A stretch of DNA of 64,000 nt from Salipiger abyssi (GTDB lineage Bacteria; Pseudomonadota; Alphaproteobacteria; Rhodobacterales; Rhodobacteraceae), in assembly GCF_001975705.1 (NCBI RefSeq), contig NZ_CP015093.1, forward strand, positions 186,001 through 250,000, read 5' to 3'. A program made the translations under genes and the position numbers. The notes below the pieces were generated by a model that saw only the letters and a list, made by a program, of their open reading frames with translations, was not told the origin of the DNA and made no database searches. Within the stretch, counting starts at the first letter, position 1; each line of letters opens with the position of its first letter. Positions 43,879 through 52,170 of this stretch are shown here, piece after piece.

Positions 43879-45593
43879 ATCGCCATCACCGGGTTGTTCA
43901 GAAAGTCGTTGAGATTGCCGCGCCGATGCGCGACCGGGTTCCAGCTCATCAGCATGACGCTGTTGAACATCGCCATGAGCGGGTCGATCTTGGCGCTGCC
44001 GCTCTGCGCCTTGGTCACGATCACCGCATTGCCCCGCGCCTCGGTCCTGGCGTTGCCGACGCACCAGGTCATGATCCGCTGGCCGCCATGCACCATGCTG
44101 CCGTTCTTCAGCTTCACCGGCGCCGTCTTGATCGCCGCATTGAGCTTGTAGCCCTGGCTGATCGCCCGGATATCCTCGATCCGGAACCCCGCCTCCACCA
44201 GCGCGTCGATGATCGAGCCCACGCCCTCCGGATCCATGCCGATGCCGTCCTGCTCCGGAAACAGCCCGGCATCGCGGATGCGCGCGCAGATCTCCACGAT
44301 CTCCGGGTTCGCCTCCTCCTCGATATTGTCGACCAGGATCAGTTCGCCCGCCTGTTCCAGCGCCACCAGCTCCGGCGCGATCTTCTTGCGCAGCGTCAGC
44401 ACGTCGCGATCCGCCCAGGCCCGCGCCCAGCCCTGCCAGCGGCTGGTTTCCGCATGCCGCCCCAGCACGAAGAGCCCGAGCAGATCGTCGAGCCCGCCGC
44501 CGTCGATGCCGACCACACAGACCTCCGAGCTGGCCAGGATCCGCGCCAGATCGAGATCCGCCCGCGCCGCCGTCGGCCAGTAATCCGCCCCGACCCAGCG
44601 GCCCGATTTGAGCCCGAGCCCGATCTGCACGTTCAGGTGCTGGCTGGCAAAGAGCGCCAGCGCCTCCGGCCCGTCCTCCTCCGCCTTGCGCATCTCGCGC
44701 TGCAGATAGGCCCGCGACACCGAGCGCTCGAGGTTCGGATTGACCATCCCCCAGGTCTTCGGATCGCGCCACGCCTCCGCCTCGGCCATCTTCGCCGGCA
44801 GCTCGTAGAGCACCGCGAGCATCGGCAGGTCGATCCTGCCGTCGCGCACCGCCCGCGCGGTCTCCAGCTCCTTTTCCCACTGGCCGGTCGGGCGGTCCTT
44901 CGATTGCGTGGTGATCTGGAGCAGGAACCCCTCGGGCCGCGACGCCAGCCCGCCGCGCAGCTCGACGAAGATGTCCGGCGCCTTGGGCTTGCTGCCCAGC
45001 ACATGGGTCTCGTCGACAAGGATGAACGTGCCCTTCGAGCCGGTCACCACATCGCCATCCGCCGAGAGGATCATGATCACCGCCCCGGTGACATGATGGG
45101 TGATCTCCTTGAGATGATTCTGCACCCGGAAGAGCCGCACCAGATCGGCGTCGAGCGCGATCATGTTCTTCGCCTGCTTGAAGGCGATGCCGGCGATCTT
45201 CTGCGTCGGCGCGATCAGCAGGAGCTCCGCCTGCGGCCGTTCGTTCATGATCGCGGCGGTCACGATGATCGCCGCCGCGATGGCGGATTTGCCGTTCTTC
45301 TTCGGCACCAGCAGGAAGAACTCCTGCAGCATCCGTTTTTTCAGGTCGGGATCGTAGCTGCCGAAGATCACCCGCACGAGATCGAAGACCCAATCCTCGC
45401 ACACCTCGCCATAGGTCGGCGTGCCGATCAGATCGGGCACGCGCAGCCGCTTGAAGATCCGCAGCGCCTTGTCGGCCACCGCATCGAAGAGCGGCAGATC
45501 CGGCAGCAGCGACCGTCCCGCCACGATCCGCGCCTCCCAGTCCGGCACCGCCGTCGACCAGGCCGGATCGAAGAGCGCCTCCGCGCCCTCCAT
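43875..45593 (-). CDS. terminase large subunit
   Basis: A 572-aa packaging motor. The N-terminal ATPase has a Walker A of the type VPKKNGKSAIAAA (about residues 93-105) and Walker B GTFILVDETH (about residues 188-197). The C-terminal nuclease domain begins at VVGIDGGGLDDLLGLFVLGR (about residue 360), whose Asp binds metal. Length and motifs match HK97-group TerL. It overlaps the portal gene by 4 bases and the small subunit gene by 1. Confidence 0.95.
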   Translation of the reverse strand: MEGAEALFDPAWSTAVPDWEARIVAGRSLLPDLPLFDAVADKALRIFKRLRVPDLIGTPTYGEVCEDWVFDLVRVIFGSYDPDLKKRMLQEFFLLVPKKNGKSAIAAAIIVTAAIMNERPQAELLLIAPTQKIAGIAFKQAKNMIALDADLVRLFRVQNHLKEITHHVTGAVIMILSADGDVVTGSKGTFILVDETHVLGSKPKAPDIFVELRGGLASRPEGFLLQITTQSKDRPTGQWEKELETARAVRDGRIDLPMLAVLYELPAKMAEAEAWRDPKTWGMVNPNLERSVSRAYLQREMRKAEEDGPEALALFASQHLNVQIGLGLKSGRWVGADYWPTAARADLDLARILASSEVCVVGIDGGGLDDLLGLFVLGRHAETSRWQGWARAWADRDVLTLRKKIAPELVALEQAGELILVDNIEEEANPEIVEICARIRDAGLFPEQDGIGMDPEGVGSIIDALVEAGFRIEDIRAISQGYKLNAAIKTAPVKLKNGSMVHGGQRIMTWCVGNARTEARGNAVIVTKAQSGSAKIDPLMAMFNSVMLMSWNPVAHRRGNLNDFLNNPVMAI

Positions 45594-46081
45594 CAGTGAT
45601 AGCTCCCCGGGCTCAGATCGCCGCCCCAGAGATCGCCGCCGCCCGTTTCCGCCACCTGCTCGGCGGCGCGCCGGGCGCGTTCCTTCTTGCCCACCGGCAC
45701 CTCCGGCGGCTCCTCCTCGCCGGCGCGGTCGATCCGCGCCGCCGCCAGCCGCCGCTCGTTGTCCTCCATGAGCTGGCGCACCTGCCGGATCGCCCCCATG
45801 TCGCCCTCCAGCGATTTGCGCACCGCCGTCGAGAAGATCAGCAGCCGCAGCCGGTCGGGCATCTGGTCGCGCATCCGCAGCAGAGGCCCAAAATTCCGCT
45901 TCAGCGTCGAGACCCCGATGCCCAGCGATTTGGCGATGCGCTGGTTCGTCCAGCCCTGCATCAGACCCGCCTCCAGCATGTCGAGGTCGGTTGCCGTCAG
46001 CTCCTTGCGAGGCCGCCCAGGCGCGCCCTTGCCGGCCCGCACGGGGTTGCCGAACAGGTCTGTTTCGCGGATGTCGTTCAA
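45593..46081 (-). CDS. terminase small subunit
   Basis: A 162-aa protein with an N-terminal helix-turn-helix for recognition of packaging sites: GLMQGWTNQRIAKSLGIGVSTL (about residues 39-60). A helical oligomerisation region follows, then a charged C-terminus. It immediately precedes terL, one base overlapping. The binding site was not located. Confidence 0.85.
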   Translation of the reverse strand: MNDIRETDLFGNPVRAGKGAPGRPRKELTATDLDMLEAGLMQGWTNQRIAKSLGIGVSTLKRNFGPLLRMRDQMPDRLRLLIFSTAVRKSLEGDMGAIRQVRQLMEDNERRLAAARIDRAGEEEPPEVPVGKKERARRAAEQVAETGGGDLWGGDLSPGSYH

Positions 46082-46172
46082 AAACCCGGTCTCCGAATAA
46101 AAAATCTCCCGGTGAGGGGGGCGCGGGTCTGGCCGCCCAAAGCCCCCGACTTTGACCCCACCCCCCGGCCCG

Positions 46173-46535
46173 TCACGCCAGGCCGCGCTTTTCCCGGCTC
46201 TGCTTCACCCGGTCGTGCCATTCCTTGCTCACCGACTGGAGGTTGGCCTCATCCCAGAACAGCGCCGGGTCGCCGCGATGCGGGCGGATGTGATCGACCA
46301 CCGGACTGTCGCCGGCAGGGTATGTGCCGATCAGCAACACGCCGGTCTGCCGGCAGACATAGCCGTCCCGCGCCAGCACCTTGCGCCGCAGCTTTTGCCA
46401 GCGCGCCGTGTTCAGCCAATCCGTCGAGCGCCGCGCCGGCGTATCCCCACTGGCAGGCGCCGCCCGCCGCAGCCGCGACCCCGGCGCACCGATCCGTGAC
46501 GAGATGCCCCGCCCTTTCAAACGTCCCATGCCCAT
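46173..46535 (-). CDS. HNH endonuclease beside the terminases
   Basis: A 120-aa HNH nuclease: the zinc-binding region GYVCRQTGVLL and the catalytic DHIRPHRGDPALFWDEANLQSVSKEWH segment (H, N, H spacing) are clear. In HK97-like phages an HNH protein at this place is needed for efficient terminase cleavage of DNA. Two closely spaced starts exist (46535 and 46529). A terminator hairpin lies just upstream, 16 bases before the start. Confidence 0.87.
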   Translation of the reverse strand: MGMGRLKGRGISSRIGAPGSRLRRAAPASGDTPARRSTDWLNTARWQKLRRKVLARDGYVCRQTGVLLIGTYPAGDSPVVDHIRPHRGDPALFWDEANLQSVSKEWHDRVKQSREKRGLA

Positions 46536-46550
46536 GGTCCAGAAACGACA

Positions 46551-46573
46551 AAGCCCCGCTCTTGGCGGGGCTT
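46551..46573 (-). terminator. intrinsic terminator between the late promoter and the late genes
   Basis: AAGCCCCGC (46551-46559) pairs with GCGGGGCTT (46565-46573) around TCTTG; on the minus strand the stem is followed by TGTCGTTTCT. It lies downstream of the nusG-like gene and before the HNH/terminase genes, so late transcription must read through it. Confidence 0.7.
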
Positions 46574-46685
46574 CGGGCACATTGAAGGCGTGTCAGACGT
46601 GGCGTGCAACCCGTCCGCGCCGCCCACCTACCCGGGTATCAGTCCGCTTTGCGGGGCACTCCGGGCCTGAGGCTGTGTGAGCGGC

Positions 46686-46715
46686 ACGTTACGAGCGATC
46701 CATGCCGCCTGTCAA
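46686..46715 (-). promoter_or_regulatory. candidate late promoter
   Basis: Minus strand TTGACA (46715-46710), spacer of 18, then TAACGT (46691-46686). The -35 box is consensus and the -10 is weak. Transcripts would start near 46680, about 110 bases before the terminator hairpin. It overlaps the 3' end of the nusG-like gene. Confidence 0.55.
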
Positions 46716-47359
46716 GCCGCCCCGGAAGATGGCGCAACAAGGTCGTCTGGCGAGGCAGTCGCCGGCGTCGGGCGGCCGAACAGCTCCAGCTGCACCCGGG
46801 CACCGCCATCGGCCAGCAACTCGACCACCTCGCATTGCAGACCGGCGAACGGCCCGGCGCGGAACAGCGCCGTATCGCCGGCCCGCACCCGCCGCGCCGC
46901 CGCCGGCGCTTTCTTCCTCGCCCGCCGCTCCTGCTCCTGGCGCTCTTCGCGGATCCGCATCTCATGGAGCGCCCGAAGACGTTTCGGCCCCAGCACACCC
47001 CATTCACCATCCCGCCGGCACAGCGCCCCGAAGAGAAACGGCGACGTCAGCACCCGATGCGCCACCGGCACGCCGGCAAAGCGCGCGAACACATAGCCCG
47101 GCAGATACCGCCGGTGATACTCCCGCACCCGCCCACGTTGCCGCGACCGGCGCACCGTCACCGGGTGGAACGCATAGACCCCGCGCGCCGCCAGCCAGGC
47201 CTCCGCCTGCCGCTCGCGCTGCGGCGCGCAGAGCAGCGCATACCACCCCGCCGCCCCCGGCTTGCAGAGCGGCGCCACCGCCTTGTCGCCGAGAACCACG
47301 TCGCCGACCTCCAGTGCCCGATAGTCCGGCTCTCCAAACCACACCATTCCTGCGCTCAT
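46712..47359 (-). CDS. NusG-like transcription antitermination protein
   Basis: A 215-aa NusG paralogue. The N-terminal NGN domain begins at WYALLCAPQRERQAEAWL (about residues 38-55), has the RRYLPGYVFARF motif (about 83-94) and FLFGALCRRDG. The C-terminal KOW domain has AGDTALFRAGPFAGLQCEVVEL (about residues 162-183). Specialised NusG/RfaH paralogues make RNA polymerase ignore terminators in selected operons. Being the gene directly before the late promoter and terminator, it is probably the phage late-gene antiterminator, analogous in role to lambda Q. Start 47359 is chosen for the AAAGGA site upstream. Confidence 0.85.
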   Translation of the reverse strand: MSAGMVWFGEPDYRALEVGDVVLGDKAVAPLCKPGAAGWYALLCAPQRERQAEAWLAARGVYAFHPVTVRRSRQRGRVREYHRRYLPGYVFARFAGVPVAHRVLTSPFLFGALCRRDGEWGVLGPKRLRALHEMRIREERQEQERRARKKAPAAARRVRAGDTALFRAGPFAGLQCEVVELLADGGARVQLELFGRPTPATASPDDLVAPSSGAA

Positions 47360-47431
47360 GCCAGATCCTTTCAATATTTAGGGCCAACTTTACCCTTATA
47401 GACCATATGTTGATTTTCGATTGTAAAGAGA

Positions 47432-47656
47432 ACGGCTTGAACGGCCCGAGGGAGACAGGGCACGGCCTGAGACACAGAAAGCCCGTGAACAGGTAAGCCA
47501 TTGAAATGATGTGAGAACGAAGGCGGATCACGGCCCGAACGGCCCGAACGGCGTGAGATGCCAACTAACGCATAAGACGGCTCTTCCCCCACACCCCCTT
47601 TCTGTCGCGCGCATGCGTTACCTCGCATTTCAGGCCGTTCGGGCCGTTCAGGCCGT
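47432..47656. repeat. nine 9-bp iterons (ACGGCCYGA), candidate replication origin
   Basis: Direct copies start at 47432, 47441, 47462, 47530, 47539 and 47548 (ACGGCCCGA or close variants). Three inverted copies (TCAGGCCGT, TCGGGCCGT, TCAGGCCGT) run in tandem from 47630 to 47656. They lie in a noncoding 466-bp gap (47360-47825) between the nusG-like gene and the replication genes; an AT-rich stretch at 47376-47430 adjoins them. The layout is that of an iteron origin or operator array. Confidence 0.7.
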
Positions 47657-47825
47657 AGAACCCGCGCAAGGGATTGAAATCGCGACATTTCCCCCGAACC
47701 CCATGTCGCGCCGTCGAGCCGTGACAGCGGCATGTCGGGCCGGTCGAACCGTCCTGAATTCCGAAAGAAGGGTGAGGGGTGCGGGGTGCGGGCCGCGCTT
47801 GCGCGCCGGGCTGCGCCCCGGGGGA

Positions 47826-48140
47826 TCATGGATCGAGGCCTTCCGGCGGCAACGCGCGCAGCCAGGCGTTCACCTCGGACGCAGGGATCTCGCAAACCGA
47901 AACCGATGCCGCGGACTGCACGGCCCCGCCGGCCGCCTGCCGGCGCGCGGCGGTCTGATCGTAAGTCGATTGTCGCGCGCGGCGGAGCAGCCGGGCGCAG
48001 TCGGCTTTCGTGCGCGGTCGCGAGCAGAGCGCCAGCGCACCGGCCCGCGCCGCCTGCCCCAGCATCTCGTCGAGCGCGGCGCGCGGCAGCCGTTCCAGGC
48101 TCAGGCCGCAGAGCAGCCAGTATTTGTCCGGCAGGGCCAT
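47826..48140 (-). CDS. hypothetical protein of the replication module
   Basis: A 104-aa arginine- and alanine-rich protein with a leucine-rich N-terminal helix (YWLLCGLSLERLPRAALDEML). It overlaps the helicase gene stop in TGATG, so it is cotranscribed with replication genes. No known domain is recognised. It might be a loader or regulator of the helicase, judged only from position. Confidence 0.55.
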   Translation of the reverse strand: MALPDKYWLLCGLSLERLPRAALDEMLGQAARAGALALCSRPRTKADCARLLRRARQSTYDQTAARRQAAGGAVQSAASVSVCEIPASEVNAWLRALPPEGLDP

Positions 48141-49990
48141 CAGTCGGCGCCGCCTCCGGCACTGGCGGTCGCCGCCACCGGACGCCCCTTCGCATCGCGC
48201 GGCGCCGTATCGAAGCTGCGCCGGAACAGATCCACGAACCTGATGCCGCGATACCCGGTCGCCTCGCGCTTACCGGGGCTGTAGGTCTTCCCGGTTCGCG
48301 GATCGCGATATCGGTTCGCGAGCCCCTTGAACTTGAGCGAGACCGTCCGGTCGCCCCACATGCCCTCGCCGCGCAGATCGAGCCACAGGTTGAAGCCCTG
48401 AATGATCTCGCGCGCCAGCAGGAAGTCGCCGGGATCACCGGTGACCAGGCAGGCGTCGCCGAGGAAGGTGCCAATCGGGTCGCTATCGGCGCGATATTCC
48501 TGTGTCGCGTCCAGCACCTGCTGCGGCTCCTGGAGCCCGCCTTCCAGATATTGCACAAGCCCGTCGACCAGCCAGTTCAGGATGCCCGCGCGCTCCGCCC
48601 AGAGCTTTTCGCCAAGCTTCTCGTCACGCTCGGCCGCCGGGATCTGCACATCGAACGGCACCAGAAGAACGCGCCGCCAGATCCCGTCATCGGTGCCGCG
48701 AATGTCGGGCTTGTGGTTGCCCGACATGGTCAGCTTGAAGAACGGATGCACCTCGATGAAATCGGCATGCAGCTGGCGCACGAGGATCGGCTCCCCGCCG
48801 GTCAGCTCCTTGATCAGCCCCTCTTGCAGCCGCTCACCCTCTTCCGGCTCGGAGGCGCGCACCATGCGGGCATTCATCAGCGGGAAGATGTCGGGCGTCG
48901 CGTCGCCGCCGCCGCGGCGGTTCCGGCCCGTGAAGGATTCGATCTTCGCCGCATGGGAATAGTCGCTCATCATCCTGGCGATCAGATCGACCAGCACCGA
49001 TTTGCCGTTCGCGCCGGCCCCGTAGAAGAAGGCGAATTTCTGGATCTTCAGCCCGGTCAGTGAAAGCCCCAGCCAGCGCTGGAGAAAGCCGCGCATCTCG
49101 GCATCCGGCTGCACCCGGTGCAGGAAGGCATCGAAGAGCGGGCATGTCGCATCGGGGTCGTATGTGACCGGCATCATCTGTGTGATCAGCTGCGGCGCAT
49201 TGCGGCCGGGGATCGTCACCTCGCGGGCATGCGGCTCGGGCGCGACATCGGCCGTCTTCGAAAAGCCGCTATCGCCGCCGCCATCGACCGAGAACCGCAA
49301 CAGGCCGGATTCGGTGTTCACCGTCAGCGGATCGGCATTCAGATCGTCGACCTCGCGCGCCAGCTCGACCGTCGCCTCGGTCAGCATCGCGTCGATCTTG
49401 GCCTTGTTGCCGCTCGACTTGGCAAAGGTCCGGTGATCCGATTTCATCGTCGAGCGGCGATCCTTGAGCTTGCGGATCCAGCTCAGCCGCTGTGTCAGCT
49501 CCTCGAGCGCGACCTCCTGCTCGGTGGTCGGCGTGCCGGCTTTCAGCTCCGCGCGCAGCGCAGCCTCTCGCCTGCGGATCTCGACCTCTTTGCCGATCTC
49601 ACGCTGCTGCCAGTCCTCCAGGACCAGATGCGGGATCTCGCGGATGATGTGGTGCTGCACGCTTTGGGCATGGCGACGCACCGAGATATCGTCGGGATCG
49701 AGCTTCCAGCGCCGGCCATCCCAGACATGCCAGCCCACGCGCGGCACGACCATGGCGTCCTGGCCGCAATAGAGCGCGAACCGCCGGCCATTGCCGGTGT
49801 CATTCAGCGGCAGGGTCGCGCCCTGCGCCTCCGGCGGCTCTTCGGTCGCACTGCCGGCGCCGCCATTATCGCCATCGTCTCCGCGGCCCGTTGTCTCGCC
49901 CGGGTCATCTGGAAGCGGCATGTCATCCGGCATGTCCACATCCTCGGGCGCGGCAAACCGCGCGCGCACCTCGTCCAGCCTGTCGCTCAT
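48140..49990 (-). CDS. phage replicative helicase (SF3, D5/P4 type)
   Basis: A 616-aa protein with an acidic linker at the N-terminus (about 1-60) and the D5_N-type domain (about 250-310). The SF3 helicase core has Walker A GAGANGKSV at about residues 323-331, a second segment RMVRASEPEEGERL (about 380) and MSGNHKPDIRGTDDGIWRR, the SF3 motif C with sensor Asn and arginine finger region. The C-terminus is a DNA-binding winged-helix-like part. It would unwind phage DNA at the origin. It is preceded by primase genes. Confidence 0.92.
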   Translation of the reverse strand: MSDRLDEVRARFAAPEDVDMPDDMPLPDDPGETTGRGDDGDNGGAGSATEEPPEAQGATLPLNDTGNGRRFALYCGQDAMVVPRVGWHVWDGRRWKLDPDDISVRRHAQSVQHHIIREIPHLVLEDWQQREIGKEVEIRRREAALRAELKAGTPTTEQEVALEELTQRLSWIRKLKDRRSTMKSDHRTFAKSSGNKAKIDAMLTEATVELAREVDDLNADPLTVNTESGLLRFSVDGGGDSGFSKTADVAPEPHAREVTIPGRNAPQLITQMMPVTYDPDATCPLFDAFLHRVQPDAEMRGFLQRWLGLSLTGLKIQKFAFFYGAGANGKSVLVDLIARMMSDYSHAAKIESFTGRNRRGGGDATPDIFPLMNARMVRASEPEEGERLQEGLIKELTGGEPILVRQLHADFIEVHPFFKLTMSGNHKPDIRGTDDGIWRRVLLVPFDVQIPAAERDEKLGEKLWAERAGILNWLVDGLVQYLEGGLQEPQQVLDATQEYRADSDPIGTFLGDACLVTGDPGDFLLAREIIQGFNLWLDLRGEGMWGDRTVSLKFKGLANRYRDPRTGKTYSPGKREATGYRGIRFVDLFRRSFDTAPRDAKGRPVAATASAGGGAD

Positions 49991-50844
49991 CCGTCCGCGC
50001 CCCGCCCGGCCAGCACGTCATTCAGGTCGACACCCTGCCCCGCCTGCACGATCTGGCCGCGCAGCCCGGGCCGCAAAGCCATGGCGCGGCGCAGGCCGCA
50101 TTCGAGCTTGTGGCGCGTGGCGCGGGGGTCGGAATCGCCGTCCTGGATGAAGATCAGCCGGCGCACCCAGGGCGGAGGCACAAAGGCCTCGGCATCGCTC
50201 ATATCCGGCAGGCCGGCATACCTTAGGCCGGCGCCCCGCTGCGCACGCCCCGCCATGTTGCCCAGATCGACACCGGCCCAATAGGCCGCGCCGGGAACCG
50301 CATCCGCCGCCAGTGCCGAGAGCGTGGTCTCGATCCCCTCGCCCATCACCAGCGCCTCTGCATCGTCAGGCGTGACCAGCCGGATCGCGCCACCCTTTTT
50401 CGAGCCGCGCACCAGTTTCGCCGGCAGCGCATCGCCCTGCCACGCGATCCGCGCCTTGCCGTGAGGCGGCTCCGGATCAACCCATGTCTGATGCACCGCC
50501 GTGATCTCGCCCGCCGGGTTCAGCACCCCCGCGATCATGCACGGCCCCCGATGCACCGTCACCAGCTCGCCGCCGATCTTCTTGACATAGGGGTGATCGG
50601 TCAGGAACCGCAGCGCCGGCGGGATGCTCGGCAACGCCCCGGGCGCGATGCCGCGGGCCGTCAGATAGGCCCGCACCACGCCCTGGGCGCCCGGTCGTGA
50701 CCGCGCCCAGATCGCGCGCGCGTCAGCAATGGCCCGCTCGCGATACCGATCCTGCGCCGCGCGATCACGGCGCGCCCGCTCCTCCCCCGCTGCCGCCGGC
50801 GCGCCAGCTCCCCGGGATCGACCTGCGCCGGCGCATCGCCGCAA
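49987..50844 (-). CDS. phage primase, TOPRIM part
   Basis: A 285-aa TOPRIM-type primase component: the Glu motif lies in DAEALVMGEGIETTLSA (about residues 161-177) and the DxD motif in RRLIFIQDGDSDP (about residues 227-239). Its first about 60 codons overlap the zinc-finger ORF in another frame. In many related phages both parts are one polypeptide, so either this is a genuine two-gene primase or a frameshift has split it near 50790. Confidence 0.88.
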   Translation of the reverse strand: MRRCAGAGRSRGAGAPAAAGEERARRDRAAQDRYRERAIADARAIWARSRPGAQGVVRAYLTARGIAPGALPSIPPALRFLTDHPYVKKIGGELVTVHRGPCMIAGVLNPAGEITAVHQTWVDPEPPHGKARIAWQGDALPAKLVRGSKKGGAIRLVTPDDAEALVMGEGIETTLSALAADAVPGAAYWAGVDLGNMAGRAQRGAGLRYAGLPDMSDAEAFVPPPWVRRLIFIQDGDSDPRATRHKLECGLRRAMALRPGLRGQIVQAGQGVDLNDVLAGRGADG

Positions 50845-51101
50845 AGCCAGGTCAGCGCCGCGCGAAAGTCACAGCCCAGAACCGCCATGACCAGGGCGAT
50901 ATTGTCGCCGCCGCGAATGTCGCAACGGCGGCACAGAAAGGCATGGCTGCTCAGGTTGATCGCGAACCGGTCGCGCCCGCCGCAGAGCGGGCACGGCCCG
51001 ATCAGCTCACCGCCGCTGGCCTTCAGCCCGACGATGCCGAGCCGGTCGACCATCTCACGCGCCGAGATCGCCTTCGCTTCGTCCAGACGTGGATCCGTCA
51101 C
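50661..51101 (-). CDS. phage primase, zinc-finger part
   Basis: A 146-aa protein whose first half is a CHC2/P4-type primase zinc domain: CPLCGGRDRF and FLCRRCDIRGG form a C2C2-type site, followed by NIALVMAVLGCDFRAALTWL. The last 50-60 residues look non-conserved, being the wrong frame over the TOPRIM gene. GTG 51101 overlaps the preceding stop (GTGA), so it is a well-supported start. See the TOPRIM entry for the possible frameshift. Confidence 0.8.
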   Translation of the reverse strand: MTDPRLDEAKAISAREMVDRLGIVGLKASGGELIGPCPLCGGRDRFAINLSSHAFLCRRCDIRGGDNIALVMAVLGCDFRAALTWLCGDAPAQVDPGELARRRQRGRSGRAVIARRRIGIASGPLLTRARSGRGHDRAPRAWCGPI

Positions 51102-51271
51102 AGCGTCACCCCCAGCTCCCTTGCCCGGGCGCCGAGCAGCGCCGGCTCCCCGGTCTTGACCGGTCGCAATTTCCAGACGAACACGGCCGCCCACCAGCCG
51201 CGCAGCTCATCGACCGACAGGTCGGGAATGCGGGCGAGAACGTCGCGCGGGAGGGTCCGCGGCTCACTCAA
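51098..51271 (-). CDS. small hypothetical protein
   Basis: A 57-aa protein starting at TTG 51271, chosen because AAGGA lies 8 bases upstream (a GTG at 51292 is the alternative). It contains RDVLARIPDLSVDELRGWW. It is in the replication operon, overlapping both neighbours by a few bases. Function unknown. Confidence 0.5.
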   Translation of the reverse strand: MSEPRTLPRDVLARIPDLSVDELRGWWAAVFVWKLRPVKTGEPALLGARARELGVTL

Positions 51272-51599
51272 GACCGCAATCCTTCCTGGCACACCAGTCG
51301 TGAATTCGCTCCGCCTCGATCCCGCGAAGAACGCCTTCGGGACGGCGGAAATCCATCTCCGGCAGCCAGTTATCCAGCCAGGACAAAAGCCGGTCGCCCG
51401 CGCGCGCGGCGTCGATCCTCACGGCGGCAAAGAAATCCCGCACCGCGTCTCTGGCGAAGGGGTCGTCATCGACCCAATCGAACATGGCTTCGACCAGCAC
51501 GATCTGATCCCTGCCCGTCAGCACCCCCGCTTTGGCCTTCAGCGCCACCGTTGCCGCCTGAAGGCCGAACGCGACCCGCGGCGATTTCCGCCCGTTCAT
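51264..51599 (-). CDS. hypothetical protein of the early operon
   Basis: A 111-aa mainly helical protein with acidic WVDDDPFARDAVRDFFAAVR (about residues 42-61) and tryptophan-rich SWLDNWLPEMDF. Overlaps the neighbours in ATGA arrangement. Likely phage early function; no domain recognised. Confidence 0.6.
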   Translation of the reverse strand: MNGRKSPRVAFGLQAATVALKAKAGVLTGRDQIVLVEAMFDWVDDDPFARDAVRDFFAAVRIDAARAGDRLLSWLDNWLPEMDFRRPEGVLRGIEAERIHDWCARKDCGLE

Positions 51600-51841
51600 G
51601 GCCAGGCCTCCACGGCATCGGCCACGGCGCGCAACTCCGCTGCGAGGCGGCGGCGCTCACGCGGCTGGTCACAGAACCCGTTGGCCACTGGCGCCGGTTT
51701 TCCCTCCATCCCGCTCGGCGGCACGAAACGTAGCGACCACATGAAGTTTCCGCAGGTCGACCGGCTCAGATCCATGGTCAGATGCGCGACCGGCAAGCTC
51801 CGCTGGCCGGCCATATCGAGGGGGTAAGGTCCGGAACTCAT
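51596..51841 (-). CDS. hypothetical protein of the early operon
   Basis: An 81-aa protein beginning MSSGPYPLDMAGQ at ATG 51841, chosen because it overlaps the HTH gene stop (ATGA). It has a central FMWSLRFVPPSGM segment and a helical arginine-rich end. No domain recognised. Confidence 0.55.
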   Translation of the reverse strand: MSSGPYPLDMAGQRSLPVAHLTMDLSRSTCGNFMWSLRFVPPSGMEGKPAPVANGFCDQPRERRRLAAELRAVADAVEAWP

Positions 51842-52101
51842 GAGCGCCACCAGCGGCGTGTCATGCCCCCATCGCGGTTTTCCGGTTTCAGGCACTGGCA
51901 GACAGGCACACCACGCGCCGCACACTCCGCCTCGTGCCGCGCCTCGTCATCCCGAACCCGCTTGAACAGCCCGCAGACGGCAGCCCGTGAGCGCCCGGCG
52001 CGCTGGCCGATTTTGGACGCGCTCAGACCATCGAAATCACGCATGTCGAGCATGTTCAGAAGCATTTCATCATCGGTGCGCGAGGGCATTCGTGCGGGCA
52101 T
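51838..52101 (-). CDS. small HTH protein, GcrA-like DNA-binding segment
   Basis: An 87-aa protein with a helix-turn-helix LSASKIGQRAGRSRAAVCGLFKRV (about residues 26-49, read as two helices), resembling the N-terminal LSASQIA...TRNAVIGKVHR-type HTH of the cell-cycle regulator GcrA. The C-terminal part has Cys pairs (CAARGVPVCQC). It may regulate early genes or mimic GcrA promoter recognition. The relation to GcrA is a resemblance, not a proven homology. Confidence 0.65.
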   Translation of the reverse strand: MPARMPSRTDDEMLLNMLDMRDFDGLSASKIGQRAGRSRAAVCGLFKRVRDDEARHEAECAARGVPVCQCLKPENRDGGMTRRWWRS

Positions 52102-52170
52102 GTCAGATCTCCAGCGGAAAAAGCTACGGCGCCGGGGAGGACGCCGCGCGGGAAGGGATAAGGTCGTTGG

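Noticed and set aside
44000-45402. Minus-strand frame upstream of the portal gene, open for another 1.5 kb
   Set aside because: It overlaps the whole large terminase gene in another frame and is arginine/alanine/glycine-rich without domain features; the portal gene starts at 43878.
20533-46715. Head-tail cluster considered as a gene transfer agent
   Set aside because: Some gene types resemble GTA genes, but the element has integrase, repressor, replication genes, att sites and terminase small subunit, so it is a prophage.
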